A stretch of 64,000 nt of DNA from Calliopsis andreniformis (taxonomy: Eukaryota > Arthropoda > Insecta > Hymenoptera > Andrenidae). The notes beneath the pieces were generated by a model. The model saw only the letters and a program-made list of their open reading frames with translations. It was not told where the DNA came from and did no database searches. Below, in pieces: positions 36,101 to 48,572 of the stretch. Every line of letters starts with the position of its first letter. Position 1 is the stretch's first letter. Position numbers and translations under genes: made by a program. Location: positions 20,625,001-20,689,000 of the forward strand of contig NC_135066.1 in assembly GCF_051401765.1 (NCBI RefSeq). Direction: 5' to 3'.

Positions 36101-37070
36101 AAATATGGACCGTGATCGAAGTTGTTCTGTTGTTTCTCTTTCTCGTAAGTAAAAGGACTGATTTGTGTATACTGTGACGTAATAACCACATCTTCGTTAT
36201 GTTCTATAAGTTACAATTAATAACCAATAAACTATGTTGAAGGTTAAACTAAGGTGTAATACTTATTGAAGCTCCTTCACAACTACAATGTAAATATAAC
36301 GAGCATACTGATTCAAAGCAACAAAATTTTGCTGTTGTACGCTATACACCAAAAGCTTAGAATTATTTGCTAATATTTATTAAAATTACACTATACGTTT
36401 ATAATGAATTAATATTTTTATGTCCCCATAGTAGAGTAACCAGACGTCCCAATTTTTCAGAATTTGCCCCTATTTTTGGTACCTCAGTGATCTAAAGACG
36501 TATTTGCAGGATTAAAGTGTATCCCGAATTTCAAATATTTATAAGTTTAAAATAACAAGAAACCTTTTTCATTAATAAATAACCAATAGACTTTGCTATG
36601 AATATAATCATTTTGTGCTACTTTAATAGAAATATGGTGACATGTGTAAAATTTACTAATTATTTAAAAAAGAATTAAAAGTTATTGTACACTAAACAGC
36701 ACTCAGAAATACGAGTGTAATCAAAAATAAATTATTATTGTAGTTATTTATCAATAAGAAATTGATTTTTACGTGTAATTTTAAAATTGTAAAGCATGTA
36801 ATGTGATATTGTAACTTCAAATTTAAATTTAAAAAATCCTATTAATTGATATTTATTTACACAATATGATTCTTTATTTGCAATGTTAAACAGAAAAATT
36901 TCTACTTGTACAGGTATTGCAAAAGTTAAATCCTTTTATAATCGTCATATCCTGTGTCTCGATTTCCAGTTCCATTGATTTAGTCATTTTATACTATAAC
37001 AAAGTACGTTTAATTTAAAACTAGTACATTCAACAGTTGAAGATATTCTTTGCTTTGATGCAGAACAATA
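33120..37070. other. Gene-poor AT-rich DNA
   Basis: An ATT microsatellite lies at about 33225-33265. A TATATAAA site at about 34531 has CG-rich neighbours (CGCGTATTCGCG), and a small hairpin GCGACAAA/TTTTGTCGC lies at about 34701-34723. The stretch 34800-37070 shows nothing identifiable. Confidence 0.4.
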
Positions 37071-37075
37071 AAAAT

Positions 37076-37200
37076 ACAGGATGTCCCAGAACTAGTGATA
37101 CAAGCGAAAAGAGAGTGATTCTACATGAAAAAAGTAAGTCAAAAATATAGAATAAATGTTTATGAAATCGTGTTTCACTTTCCAGAAAATTGAGTTGGAA
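37076..37200 (+). mobile_element. Left end of the TACAGGRTGTCCCA MITE family
   Basis: ACAGGATGTCCCAGAACTAG is followed by GATACAAGCG, GTGATTCTACATGAAAAAAG and AAAATTGAGTTGGAATTATG. The same order is seen on the minus strand of the MITE at 33116 downward. Its partner end is inverted at 38880-38938. Confidence 0.75.
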
Positions 37201-37579
37201 TTATGATTGGATACAAGCGTAAGGAAATACAATTTTGTGTGTTTAAAGAATATACGGGGTAAAGGGGATACCCTCAGCCTGACCACTGTGTCTTCCGTAA
37301 GTTATTTAGAAGTATTGCCCTGTTTGGGCTTATGGATGGTTCAAAGATCGGTCAAGACTTGTGCGATTGCACGAAATGTGCCGAGGAAGAAAAGTTGAAT
37401 AGACAGAATGTTGTTCCAATGAGAATTTATTTTCTTCTAAACGTTTTTTTTAATATGTTTTTACATTGCTTAAGTTTTTCGCGATACCTACAAATTATTC
37501 TTATTACCTGCTTCCTTGTTTGTTAATTTTGTTTCTGAAAAATATATTTTTTTTTATTTAAACTATGTTTCATCGCAAC

Positions 37580-38880
37580 AAAAATTTTTAAAAATCCGTT
37601 TTTTTGTTTTGTTTGTGTCTAATTGTTAAAGTTATGGATTGTACTTTGTTTTTGAAGTGTGTTTTCTAAGTTATTGGTATTGTATTAGGGTTGTAATTTC
37701 CTAGTTTGCTGATTGGTTTGGATGATTATAACTGTGTAGTGTTTTAATTTGTTTATTGATATGTTCTTCTATAGTATCTATTTTGGATTTTTTCGAAAAT
37801 TTATTTTGCATTCTTTGGATTGCTTTGATGTATGATAGTGCTGCAGTTGATCAAATTTGAATTGCACATGTGAGCACAGGAAGTGCACAAGTTTTGTATA
37901 GGAGGATTTTTGTGTTATGTGAAAGTGGACTGTTGGGTTCAATTAAAAATCTTAGGTTTCGTAGGGCACTATAAGTCTTATTAATTCTGTATTTTGTTAT
38001 TAATTTGGTGTTCAGTTAAATTTTTAAGTATTTGTATTGACTTTCGGTTTAGGAAGTTCTCTTGGCTCGAGGGCTGTTCTATGAAATCATCTCACTCGTG
38101 GACATTTGGTAGTGATATATTTTAACAATACAAAGAAAGGCTTGAAAAACAATTTAAAAATTAAAGGCGCCTTATAATTTAAACCCAATTTGTTTCTCTT
38201 CTCTTGCATCGATCTTTAGTTTGATCACTGTTCTTCATAATAATACATTTTTTAAATGACACATTTCTTGTATTTGTGGACGCTGCGACTTAGCTTCGCA
38301 CATGCTGCGTTGAAACAGGAAGATGGAAGCGTTCCCATACGATCTGCCCTCTTCCTGCCTCACGGCGCGGCGCGACATTCAGAAAAAAAAAAAAAAAAAA
38401 ACGTAAATTGCATATGTGGTTTTACAAAACAAAAATAATTACTTTTTCTTAACAATTTGGCTCCTTCTGTTCACGTGATTGTTTGTTTGTCTATTGTTGT
38501 TGGTGGTGGTGATTTTATTTTTCTGACGGTGAAATATGTTACTACTGTTTTGTTTGTGTTTAGCGTTAGCTTCCATTTCTCGAAGTAGTTTACTATTTCT
38601 TGTAAATGCGTGATGAGATATTTGGAGGCATGTTCTATTTTCCATGAAGAGGTGAATATTGTTGTATTATCTGCAAATAGTGCTAGGTTTGTCTGTGTAT
38701 TTTTTAGGATATTATTAATATATATGTTAAATATAGTGGGTCCTAGCACTGATCCTGTTGAGACTCTTGCTGTTATTTGTTGTTTGATTGAACTATTTTG
38801 TCCTATTGTAACTACAAATGTTCTATTGGTGAGATAGTTGGCAATGATTTTTGTTAGGTATGCTGGGAATTTTGGTCTGG
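37580..38880 (-). pseudogene. 5'-truncated Jockey-type LINE (reverse transcriptase fragment)
   Basis: On the minus strand, 38880 to about 38480 reads FPAYLTKIIANYLTNRTF, then TGSVLGPTIFNIYINN (PQG of the family replaced by STG), FADNTT (the catalytic FADD altered to FADN) and EKWKLTLNTNKT. That is the middle of a Jockey reverse transcriptase. The downstream part resumes at about 38060-37640 with LLYKTCALPVLTCAIQ and AIQRMQNK, with stops. Between them (about 38225-38460) is foreign DNA ending in an A-run. The RT begins exactly where the MITE end stops, so the LINE piece and the MITE form one chimeric unit. The copy is clearly inactive. Confidence 0.7.
38250..38401 (+). other. Possible short retro-insert with A19 tail
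   Basis: A GC-richer stretch ends GCGCGGCGCGACATTCAG followed by 19 A (38383-38401) and interrupts the Jockey remnant. An A-tailed insert suggests a SINE or processed fragment. No tRNA-like boxes or target duplication were found. Confidence 0.3.
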
Positions 38881-38938
38881 GTGATTCGTATAGAATCACC
38901 TCCTTTCCGCTTGTACCGCCAATTATGAGACGACGTGT
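38880..38938 (-). mobile_element. Right end of the TACAGGRTG MITE family
   Basis: Plus-strand TATAGAATCACCTCCTTTCC, then CGCTTGTACCGCCAATTATG, is the complement of the family end at 37076. It closes a 1.86 kb unit with the Jockey fragment inside. Confidence 0.7.
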
Positions 38939-39339
38939 ATATCGAAAATGGCTGAAAACTGAATACATTAACCTATTACGACATGACAGTACAACAGTAT
39001 AGCTTAGGTTCGAATATTATTTCAAAGAAGGTGTACTAAAAACCTAAATGTTGCGTCCCGTACACCGTAATTCTTTTACAGAATTTAGAAAGGCCCACTG
39101 CACTCGTTAGCTACGATGTATGGGTCGCAGGATTGTATTAATTTGTTAATACAATCCGTGTTGAAATGACAAGGAAATTTAAATAAATGACTGTTGATTT
39201 AACAAGAAATCGCAACACTTTAGTATTATTTCAACTTAGGCACACAACAGATGTGGAAATGAGATAATAATACAAATACGTGATCATGGTATATTTGCGC
39301 TTGTTATCCTCACGAAAATCGCTCAAAAATATCTGCCCG

Positions 39340-39955
39340 CTCAGTGTGTATCAGGATTTTATAAACGTTGGTTGGTTTTGATTGGTTGCTTGGTGATATT
39401 GTTGGTGGATGAGATGTTTGATTGGTCTTCGTATTTTGAAATGGATGGTCTTACTAACTGCAGTATGTTTGTGGGAGTTTGTTATAACAAATTTCTTTTA
39501 TTGGAATCGCGTTTCAGAATACAATGTTTTATGGTGAGCATTGTTCCTTCGGATAGGTCCATTAGATCTGAAGTCCTAATGGTGCGGTACGCGAGGTTAG
39601 GAGTCATAGTCGTAAAGCAATTACCATCCGGTATGTTCAATAGATCGCTCATAGCTAAATGAAGGTATTGTGTCTGCAGGTTTTAGGATTGTAACATTTG
39701 CACGGTTTACAGGGCCATTCGCGGATTAAAATTTAGTTTCTTTAACTGTTGTACGTGGTAATGAAGGCTCATTTTGTCGTAAATTGTACATTGGGTGTAG
39801 TTTAAATTTCCGAAATGTTGACGGTCGTAATTTATATGGCTAGAAATCCCTGATCTTTTGATTCTATCCTCGGGACTGGACACTGCGTAGTACTTAAAAA
39901 TCCTGTTTCTTTGTAATACCGTATAGTGTATGATATATTAACATTTTACACTAAT
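39340..39955 (-). other. Unidentified coding-like stretch with frame changes
   Basis: Minus-strand frames stay open over long runs and have protein-like composition. Recognisable pieces are TIRYYKETGFLSTTQCPVP (about 39925), NYDRQHFGNLNYTQCTIYDK (about 39830) and LAMSDLLNIPDGNCFTTM (about 39660). The runs lie in different frames, so at least two frameshifts would be needed to join them. No domain is recognised. It could be a decayed host gene, an element gene or an old viral insertion. Confidence 0.3.
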
Positions 39956-39959
39956 AATT

Positions 39960-42215
39960 AATATTAATATTTATTACATAGAATTAAATTAATAATAATT
40001 ATTTTGTATAAACGTTTGATTATACTTAGTATATGTGTTACTTAAACGGTTGTCAAGTATTAGGAATACAAATTTTAGGAAGACAATAACGTTAACATAA
40101 TCAGCTTTTAAAGGGTTAAAATACGTGTATCGCGTCATAATATTTAGATTCTATGTTGTACGTATAACATAATTCTTACTTCTCCCTAATTATCTGACTT
40201 CCAATGCAGTAGGATATTAATATTTAAAAATATAATTATATAATTAAATATAATTGAATTTATGCCTTAACGCCTTAATCGTTCGCTGCCACCTGGACAA
40301 TGTTAGTGTGGTTTCTGCTTCTAGAGATTAACACGTTCCATACTACATCAGTACATGCATTGAAGAGAACAGGTAACCTTAAAAAACCATTAACCGAGCG
40401 TCAAGCGGTGCCACCGCTCAACAGCGGACAAAAATTTTTCATAAATTTCGTAATATAATGAACATAAGGTAAAGATAAGTTTATAAAGAAAGTTAAAATT
40501 CGAAATACTGAACGTGAACATTTTAAAAATAAAAATCCCTGACGTATTTGTGTTGCCTTAGAATTGCATAGTTTGGAAAATAATTTCAAACTTTTGGCTA
40601 GTAGTGTCTATTACTTACACAAAGATTTTTCTGCGATGTGTTTTATGTATATTCTTAATAAAAAAGAAAATGAGTCTATTCACAAGAAGCGAGACCATGA
40701 AAGTGTCGAAACATCCTACTGAATTGCTCGTTTATTCCAGTAAAAGTGTCAGCTTTTAACGGAAGTGGAAGATTGTCTGACATCAAAGGAAGGTTGTCGT
40801 GGTTCCTCCATTTCATCTCTTTATAGCTTCAAGGCATTCCTCAAGTTCCTGAGAGGGCAACTAAAGTAAAAAAAGCGATGTGTGGTCTACGGTAGAAAAG
40901 CTTAGCTAAATTGTGGCGGAATAAGTACACATAAGTATAAATGAGATTAGTTATAGTAATGAAATAAACACAATACTGTCTTGTGATTTAATATGAATAT
41001 ATCTTGGCTCAATACCGATTGTCTAACATTAATTTTGTATCTTTTCTTCTGTTACATAATATTATAAAAGTGAGCCTAGTGTTATGGCTCTGAATTATCT
41101 CCTGAAATAGGTTTTTAGGGTTCGATAAGTCAAATTATCCCTCTATATCGCGACTTGTTAACACGTACACGCACGTCACCGTGTGTCGCGAGTCGGATTG
41201 AAGATCTTCGGTTTTATGATCGATTAGAAGATAATCGACAATCAGCAACAATAGACTTGCTGAGTATCTGTATAATCGTCTGTCCAGTTGAGAAAACGGA
41301 ATATTCAAAATCCCAAAAGAGAGACGACCATGCCAAAGGAAATTAGTAAGGACGAGGAAATAATCATGGAAGTCGACATAATTGCGGTGTGAACATGTAT
41401 TTCCTGAATTGGACAACTTAAAATTTTACATGACTATCTCTCTTACGGTTGTATTTGTGGCAAGTTATAGTTTTATGAAACGAATAAAAAGGATTCGTTA
41501 TGAGTTCCACATTATTTGTAACATTATCAAATGTCAACAGTTCTTTTCACAGTTTGGCCCAGAGCAAGGTTTGAATTTACCTTTACACTGCGATATCAAA
41601 GACTGAATGACTCAGAACTTAATAATTTTGACCATTGGACAGAGTGAAAATTTTGATTGAAGAAACGTATACAATGTAATTTTTGAAAAAAGATGCACTT
41701 AATAAGCTCTGTTTCTGAGGTCTAGACATAATTGCAAAACTACATCAAGTGCAGATGATTTTTATAAGAATAAAATAGTGTAATAAAATTGCGTCACAAA
41801 AGCCAAGTTGCTACATCTGGAGACACTTCCTATTTCTTTCTATTTTAGGACGCTCAAAGATTGATGAATTATAGTAGTTAATAGAAAAATTTGCTATCTC
41901 ATACACCATCACATATGACACATGACGTACAAAATATGTGGAACACTGAAGGAGATAAAGCAGCATAAGGAGCGGCACTCATGTCATAAAAGATTGAGTG
42001 GCTATTATAATCGAATATTGCTGCTTTTAAAGAATTCATCATCGTATACGAATGTCATTTCGAGTGTTAATTAACATAAATAATAGAGTTATATATAAAG
42101 TACAATGCTGCTGCATTTTGTAGGTATCTTATATACAAAATCTGAATTCAAACATCTCAACTTGAGCAATTTACTAATTTCACAATTCTTGTACAAATAC
42201 CTTCTGTAAAGAGTG
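39960..42215. other. Gene-poor DNA
   Basis: Short open frames (for example 41135-41416) show no domain. No repeats with clear ends. Confidence 0.35.
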
Positions 42216-42218
42216 GTG

Positions 42219-42643
42219 TAATGTCCGATTTGTCTCCATTTTGCAATAATAATGCCATCAAATCAACACACCTAATTTCTAAACTAACAATCAGAGAATT
42301 CTGTAACCTTATAGATACATTGAAGAACAGAAATGGAGCAAAAAAGTCTTAATAGACTTTATTATATGGCTACATGGCTTTATTATATAGTTTAACTTTT
42401 GTAAAGCTTTAAAATCTGAGATGTTTATAGGAAATGGGTGTCAGATTTTTAAAACTATATAAAAGTTACACTGTAAGAGATGCAGCAAAATCTCCTAAGA
42501 TTTTTTGTTCCATTTCTACCTTTCAATGTATCTGCAAAATTAGCGAATTTTCTGATTGTTAGTTTAGAACATAAATAAGTTAAACTTAAAGTATTATTAT
42601 TGCAAAATGGAAGTAGAACGGTCGTTGGGTTATAGGACATTTT
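42219..42643. mobile_element. Inverted-repeat MITE, about 425 bp
   Basis: CCATTTTGCAATAATAATG, CTAAACTAACAATCAGAGAA and GATACATTGAAGAACAGAAA on the left are matched inverted on the right (CATTATTTTGC-like, TTTTCTGATTGTTAGTTTAG, TTTCTACCTTTCAATGTATC). The outer left arm has lost about 15 bp relative to the right. It is non-coding. Confidence 0.75.
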
Positions 42644-42649
42644 GTATTC

Positions 42650-44105
42650 CATTTAATCTCCCCTACCACCCTCTAAAATATTACTACGTATATTGTTTAT
42701 GTTCTGTATAAATTGACTAACGAACACTTCTCACTTTAATGCAAATTTATTGCTAAAAGTCCAACCCACGCCTGGCCCTACGTCAATCTCGCCAGACTAG
42801 TCAATCAAATCAGTCGAATCAATCAAATCATGTGCTTTTCAGCTTCTCAACCTTTTATTCTTAACTACTCAACTCTACTGCCTTAACACTTAATTCCATA
42901 TTTAAGTTCATGTTCTCGGAAGCATGCACAAGAGGTATAATACACGTACGCTCGCGACGGCTTCATAAGCGACCTTCATCACGTTATCGGAGCATAGAAA
43001 TAAGGCAGAAGCTTACTAGAAATTCCTAGTCTTTGATATCGCGAATTCCATACAGAATGTCCTGACAAGGGAGACCGTCTTACGTAGATTCCCAGGAACT
43101 GGAATCAGATGCATATCAAAGGGTGTTTCGCGGCATCTTCTTTTGCTGAAAACCACAGACAGGTTCATTGGCTCCATGTAAATACGACAATTTTCGCCCA
43201 ACTCGTGGTTTATGATCTTGACGCCAAACGGGATGACGCGAGAGGATCTGCACGCGAATACGAGACACGATTAAGGCTCGATATATCAACATCAGACAAG
43301 CCAACCGGTTTAACATTGCATCGTATTTCAAAACGACTACCTAGTCGTAGAAACTTATCTTTTATCTTAAAACTACTTAAAACAAGTCAATTTATTAACC
43401 ATTCAAGTTTTGCTTAATTATTGTTTTTATGAATTCGAAATATTTAAATTGTAGATTAAACACTGAATTATTTAACTCAGAAGACAAAGACTTTAAAAAG
43501 GTATTACAATAAAAATGCTTCAATTTTGCATTATACATATAATATATTCATCTCCAGTAACATAATTGATTATGTTGTTTACCTTGAAAATGTATTACAC
43601 ATTGAACACTTTTAAGGCGGTAGAGACATTCAGCACCCACAATATGTACTTAATATATATACTAAATATTTAAATATTCAAATTTTTGTTTTAAAATTGT
43701 CAAAGTCTTTTTGTATACTTGATTCTATTTCCTAAATCCCAATTCCAGGAAATCTGTAAATAGATGTATATTCTATAGACTCTAAGTGACTCTACTTTGA
43801 TACTGATAACTGAAAATTAGAAAACTACAAATATGTAAAGCTACTGGACATAACTACAAGTTGATGCTAACTAGACCTTTTAATTGCAGAAATAGTATAT
43901 GTACCCTCTTGTACAAAAACCTCGAAGTATAAAATGATTGTTAATATCATGATTGATTGTAAAGATAAATAACTGTGTAAAAACTACCCTAGTTAAACAA
44001 TTTTTATGTACAAATCATCAAGATAATCTTCTATATTTCCTTGTGATATCAGTGCAAAATTTTGTTAAACATATTCTGCAAGAGATCAAGAAGAAATTTA
44101 TCTTT
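42650..44105. other. Gene-poor DNA
   Basis: The short open frame at 43109-43417 has no recognised domain. A small repeat of TCAATCAAATCAGTCGAA occurs near 42800-42830. Otherwise AT-rich. Confidence 0.35.
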
Positions 44106-44109
44106 CCAG

Positions 44110-44133
44110 CCCCCCCCCCCCCCCCCCCCCCCC
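44110..44133. repeat. Poly-C run (24 C)
   Basis: An uninterrupted run of 24 C in otherwise AT-rich DNA. Its length may be affected by sequencing error. Confidence 0.9.
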
Positions 44134-44139
44134 AACCCG

Positions 44140-46130
44140 GCTCTTTCACATACTTTTTAGCTTGCAATTATATTTGTTGAAGTATTCTTAATCCATCATA
44201 AACAGAGACACTTTTGAAATAAAACACAAATCTGCAATTTTATTTCAATCTTCTCCAAGTCAGACAATTTTTCCTCAAAATTCCTAATAACCTGTGTAAA
44301 TATTCTAATTTCTATTGCGCAAAATTAAACTAAAACTGAAACGTTGGCAACAAGAATACTGTAACGTATCCTAAAACAAAATTTCGAATGATTTAATACG
44401 TTAGTTCAATTACTCAAACAAGGGCTGATTTTTATCTCCTGAAATACGTATAAATGAGTCACAAAAATTCGAAACTTGATATTTTTCTTCGAATTTCTTT
44501 CACCTGCATACATTATACATCACTTCGTTCGATTAACCAACCGCGATTGAAAATCTCATTGATTGAAATATTAATTAAGACAGTCTTTGCTTGCTTCTAC
44601 GATTGATCGAGCATTGAATCAACCATTTGTTAGATTCCCCGGTTGGAACAATGAAAAGTTTAATCAGTCGAATGACTTGGATGACGCGAAACGCGGGCAA
44701 CGTGTACTCGTGGCCTCTTTTTTGGCGGGAAAGTTTCTGGGGACTGGAAGTTGAAATAGGGAGAATGGGGGAGAAAGCGGACAATGAGTTAGCCAGGACT
44801 TCGTGGATTAATTTCAACACTGCTACTAGACGAGCTTGGATTTGTACTGCGCTAACTCGGCGTCAAAGACTTTTTATTCTATTACGGATTATGCGCAAGT
44901 TTCAGTGAGTAGATATAACGTGGACATAGTTAAAATAAGCGTGAGGCGTTTGTTTGGGTTCAGAATTCTATAAAAAGTAAGGAGCGATGATTGGGTATAG
45001 CTCATTTGCTGCAACGATGACATAACTCGAAAATTTGCCATTTCTATCAGGTTGGGGTATAAAAAATGTATACTTAATTTACATTCATTTTTTTCAGAAC
45101 ACCTATGTACTTAATCCAAAATAAGGATTTTATAGAGATATCCTCTTCTTAACGACTTATTAATTTTACTGCTCCAAGTTTATTAAAGCAATGAGTTTCT
45201 GAATTCAAAAAATATATGGATGTTGCTTTTACAGTTCCCTGATTAGTATGGAATGAATGATTCTTACTTTAAATGGACGTATTTGTCGTATTCCTTTGTT
45301 CTGTTAAGGAAATGTAACTACCTCAGCAACATAAAGTCAGAAGTTTGGAACTATTTGCTGCTTCTCATGAAAATTATATTATTTATTACTCTTATAAATA
45401 ATTGCGACCTTCTTTTATATTATAAAAGTGCAATAAATTGATATAAGTCATTGCATTGATGTTGCCATCAAAATTGAGAGTTTAACTCTTAACATAGTAC
45501 GTATTAAGATGAAACTCCTCAGGGACCTAACGCTATTTTTTTAATATGAGCGATTTAAAATTTTTAAATATCTTTAAAGCTCTTTTGTGTATTTATTCTT
45601 ATTTTTGGCTTCCTATTTTTGAAACCATATGTTAGAACTTTGTATGATTCCACCTTCGTATGACAAGGGATAATTGAACAAATTTCTTTTTTTATAATCT
45701 ATAAGGTAATTTCAAAGCTTTTATCGGCAGTATGTACAACTTTTTTATACATTTGAGACAAAATGTAGAATGTAAGATTAGAGTGAACGAATTGTGAGGG
45801 TAACAAAATAGGTATGTACTCATAAGGTACAAGTACAGTGCGCATTTTCGCTTCTAAAAGTTTAATTGCTCTTCACTGGTTAATGAGGAAGCATCACAAT
45901 CAGTAATTACTAGTTTCTGAATTCGTACTAGCATATCCTAATAACTTTTTACTAAGCATTCAATACTCTTTCAATTTGCAAGTTTCAAGCATTGTACGTT
46001 ATATTTAAAAAGTACTGAATTGTGATTTCAGATCTCGATAGAATATCAATATAACGGAATAGTGATTATTACATTGTATGTCTTTCTGATACTACATTTT
46101 CATTTAAGATGATTTTTAATAGTTACAAAT
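44140..46130. other. Gene-poor DNA
   Basis: An open frame at 44627-44908 has no recognised domain. The rest is AT-rich without element ends. Confidence 0.35.
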
Positions 46131-46137
46131 AGTTCTG

Positions 46138-46248
46138 GCACTGTCCACAAGTGCAGAAAGAGTTTTTTCCGCCGTAGAAGAAATAGTAACTGCGAAGAGG
46201 TCATGCTTGTCACCAAATAATGTAAATTATCTGTTTCGTTTTGTATGA
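46138..46248 (+). pseudogene. hAT transposase C-terminal dimerisation fragment
   Basis: A clean 36-codon frame ends at TGA 46246-46248 and reads LSTSAERVFSAVEEIVTAKR, followed by SCLSPNNVNYL. The hAT family C-terminal domain (hATC) carries the pattern STSA..ERVFS..G.I.T.KR..LSP..V. The rest of the transposase and the terminal repeats are missing, so this is a remnant. Confidence 0.8.
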
Positions 46249-46387
46249 AAATAGAAAATTATTTTGTTTAAAATACATAAATACAATACTATAAAAGGCA
46301 CAATTTCCGTTCCTTTTATTCAGTATCCAGATAAAAAAAATTTTATATTTGGATACTAAGAATAAGACAGAAAATTAGTCAGATCCT

Positions 46388-46622
46388 TTTCGCATTGTCC
46401 GTTTTTCGTCATAAAGCTGAAAAATGAATGTTGGTGGATTATCGATCGATATAATGCACATTTTCTATGCATCCGTGCCAATTAGATGTACACATTAAAA
46501 TAATTCAGAAGAAAATCGATATGGTCGCTTAGAAACTGAGCATTACAGCGATCGATAATCAGCTCGCATTCATTTTTCGATTTTACGAGGAAAACCGGAT
46601 GGCGAAAACCAAATAATATGAA
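46388..46622. mobile_element. Inverted-repeat MITE, about 235 bp
   Basis: GAAAAATGAATG and GATTATCGATCG on the left pair with CGATCGATAATC and CATTCATTTTTCG on the right. The central part (46450-46530) also pairs partly. Outer ends are diverged. It is non-coding. Confidence 0.7.
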
Positions 46623-46859
46623 GTTGGCTTTTATAATGAGTATTTCGAGAACTCGGATGTCCGAATAGTAGGAGTTATAATTAAGAGAAGAAATTTAGAT
46701 CCCGATATTCGAAGTACTTGTACATCCGAGACATATTAAGTTAGAAGAGTTAGTTAGAATTAATGGACCGAAGAAACGTACAAGAATAATTCTCTTTATC
46801 TGTTCTGAAAAGGACAGTTTATTTTAATTAAAATTTCAATTAAAATTTCATTGATCTGT

Positions 46860-48465
46860 TTCAATTAAAATTAAAATTCTCAAGGGGGGCAGAAGGGGAG
46901 CTCCCAGCTATCGACTCCTCCGAAGGGAGGGCGGGTGATCTTGTGTTCGTTAGCGTCGATGATGTCTGTAACAGAATGTCAATGGAAACGCTCCGTTTTT
47001 ATTACGAATAATCGTAATTGTCCTGGAGTAACCAGACTCCAGGCTACGAAACGGGTTTATATGGAAGGGGAAGCAATACCTCGTCGCTGAGCGCAAGGTA
47101 AAGGAGTGAACTGTATTACTGACGCTTCTTCGTAGTGCAGAAACCGTCGAATGGCGAGCATACAGAGAGGAGTCAAACTCTTCTCTGCGCTGGATGCACT
47201 TTATTGGGGATTGCCTCGAACGAAGCGCAGCGAGAGCTGTGATTCGTGCTACAGAGAGACTCACTGTTACTGGTAGAGCTAGTCCCGATGGCTGATACCG
47301 GCGGCTTATCTCACAGAGGCTCTACGACTCTGCGTCTACCTCACACGTGTGCCTCTATTCGTCACATGGGGGCTGTTACTATGTGGTAGAGCTTGTACAA
47401 CGAAGGGGTATGTAACTAGCTCACGTTGATGTGATCTGATAAGTGCCCCGCTAACCACTGGTCATTCAAGGAGTGATTCTCTGGGTACTCCCAAAACGAA
47501 TAACAATCGAAGAGAATGAAGGTAAGATCATTCCAAAAGTGCAACAATTTGCCAAAATGTAACTCTCATTATGAGCTACTTCGGTTGTAGCACGTACAAT
47601 ACGTGGTCTTCGAACAGGTCGAATGGATCAGGTCGCGAGAGACAGAAAGATCAGCGAGTTTGTATTCGGCTTGGAATCTTCGAACGATATGGTGACCAAA
47701 GAGCGCTCAGTGAAGTGTACTCTCGAGCGGATGTTCACTGACTGTCGGAAGACTATACTCCGTTCACTGGGAGAACGCAGTTGCCGGTTGACGAGTTTTC
47801 GTACCCTTTGCGCAGTTCACGCCTACGCTCATTAGTTATTGGCTCTGTCACTCCCGAGCACATCCCTACCCATGAATCCCTTGTTGGGCCCTTGGAGGTC
47901 CTACCATTTCTAAAGAAAGTCACTTCTTCAAGTGTTAGCGCATAAACGGTGTGAAAGAAATTTTGAGCAAGCAAACGATATTCTTTTCGATTTTAGTTTT
48001 CTCCGAAAGTATTAATGCGGCTCTGTTAGCAAATAAAAATCTTCTTGAATATCGTCTCTGTCGACCGAAAACGTACTGGTACTAGTCAGAATAAACGACC
48101 CTAGATTTCCCGTGTCATAAACTACCTGAATGCATCGAACATTTTGTAGGAAACCCAGGAAACAGTTCTACCGTTGATGTTTCTTTATAATCAAATAAGC
48201 TGTGGATTCTTATACATTGATATCTCAATAAATATTGTTTCTTATTAGATAGAAACATTTGTTTCATTTGGACGCTAGGTATACAGAGTAGAAAGAAGCA
48301 AGGCGTATCCTTTCAGGCTCTTGAATCCTTCACCAATCTCAGTGGAAAAGTCAGTCGGTGCAATGGTAGCCATCTGCGTGAAACGACTGCGTTCTCTCAG
48401 TGAACGCAGTATAGCAAGTGTGTATCCGCACATTCGCGAAACATTAATTACTTGCTATGCATTCG
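46860..48465. other. Unassigned GC-richer region
   Basis: Several short frames occur on both strands (46950-47264 minus, 47623-47835 plus) without domains. Two small hairpins, ACTCCGTTCACTGGGAGAAC at 47758 and its inverted relative at 48386-48412, are 630 bp apart. It could be the remnant of an unidentified element. Confidence 0.3.
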
Positions 48466-48477
48466 CTGTCTTATCAC

Positions 48478-48572
48478 ATTTCTTCCTCCCTCTCCCCCCC
48501 TCTTACTCCCTCTCCCCCTCTCTCTATCCCCTCCCCTCTCCCCCTCTCCCCCTCTCCCCCTCTCTCTTTTCT
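48478..48572. repeat. Pyrimidine-rich CCCTCT microsatellite
   Basis: CTCCCCCTCT-type units over about 95 bp, almost without purines on the plus strand. Such tracts can form triplex DNA. Confidence 0.85.

Noticed and set aside
46950..47835. Several 70-100 codon open frames on both strands
   Set aside because: Overlapping frames in GC-richer DNA, no domains; likely chance.
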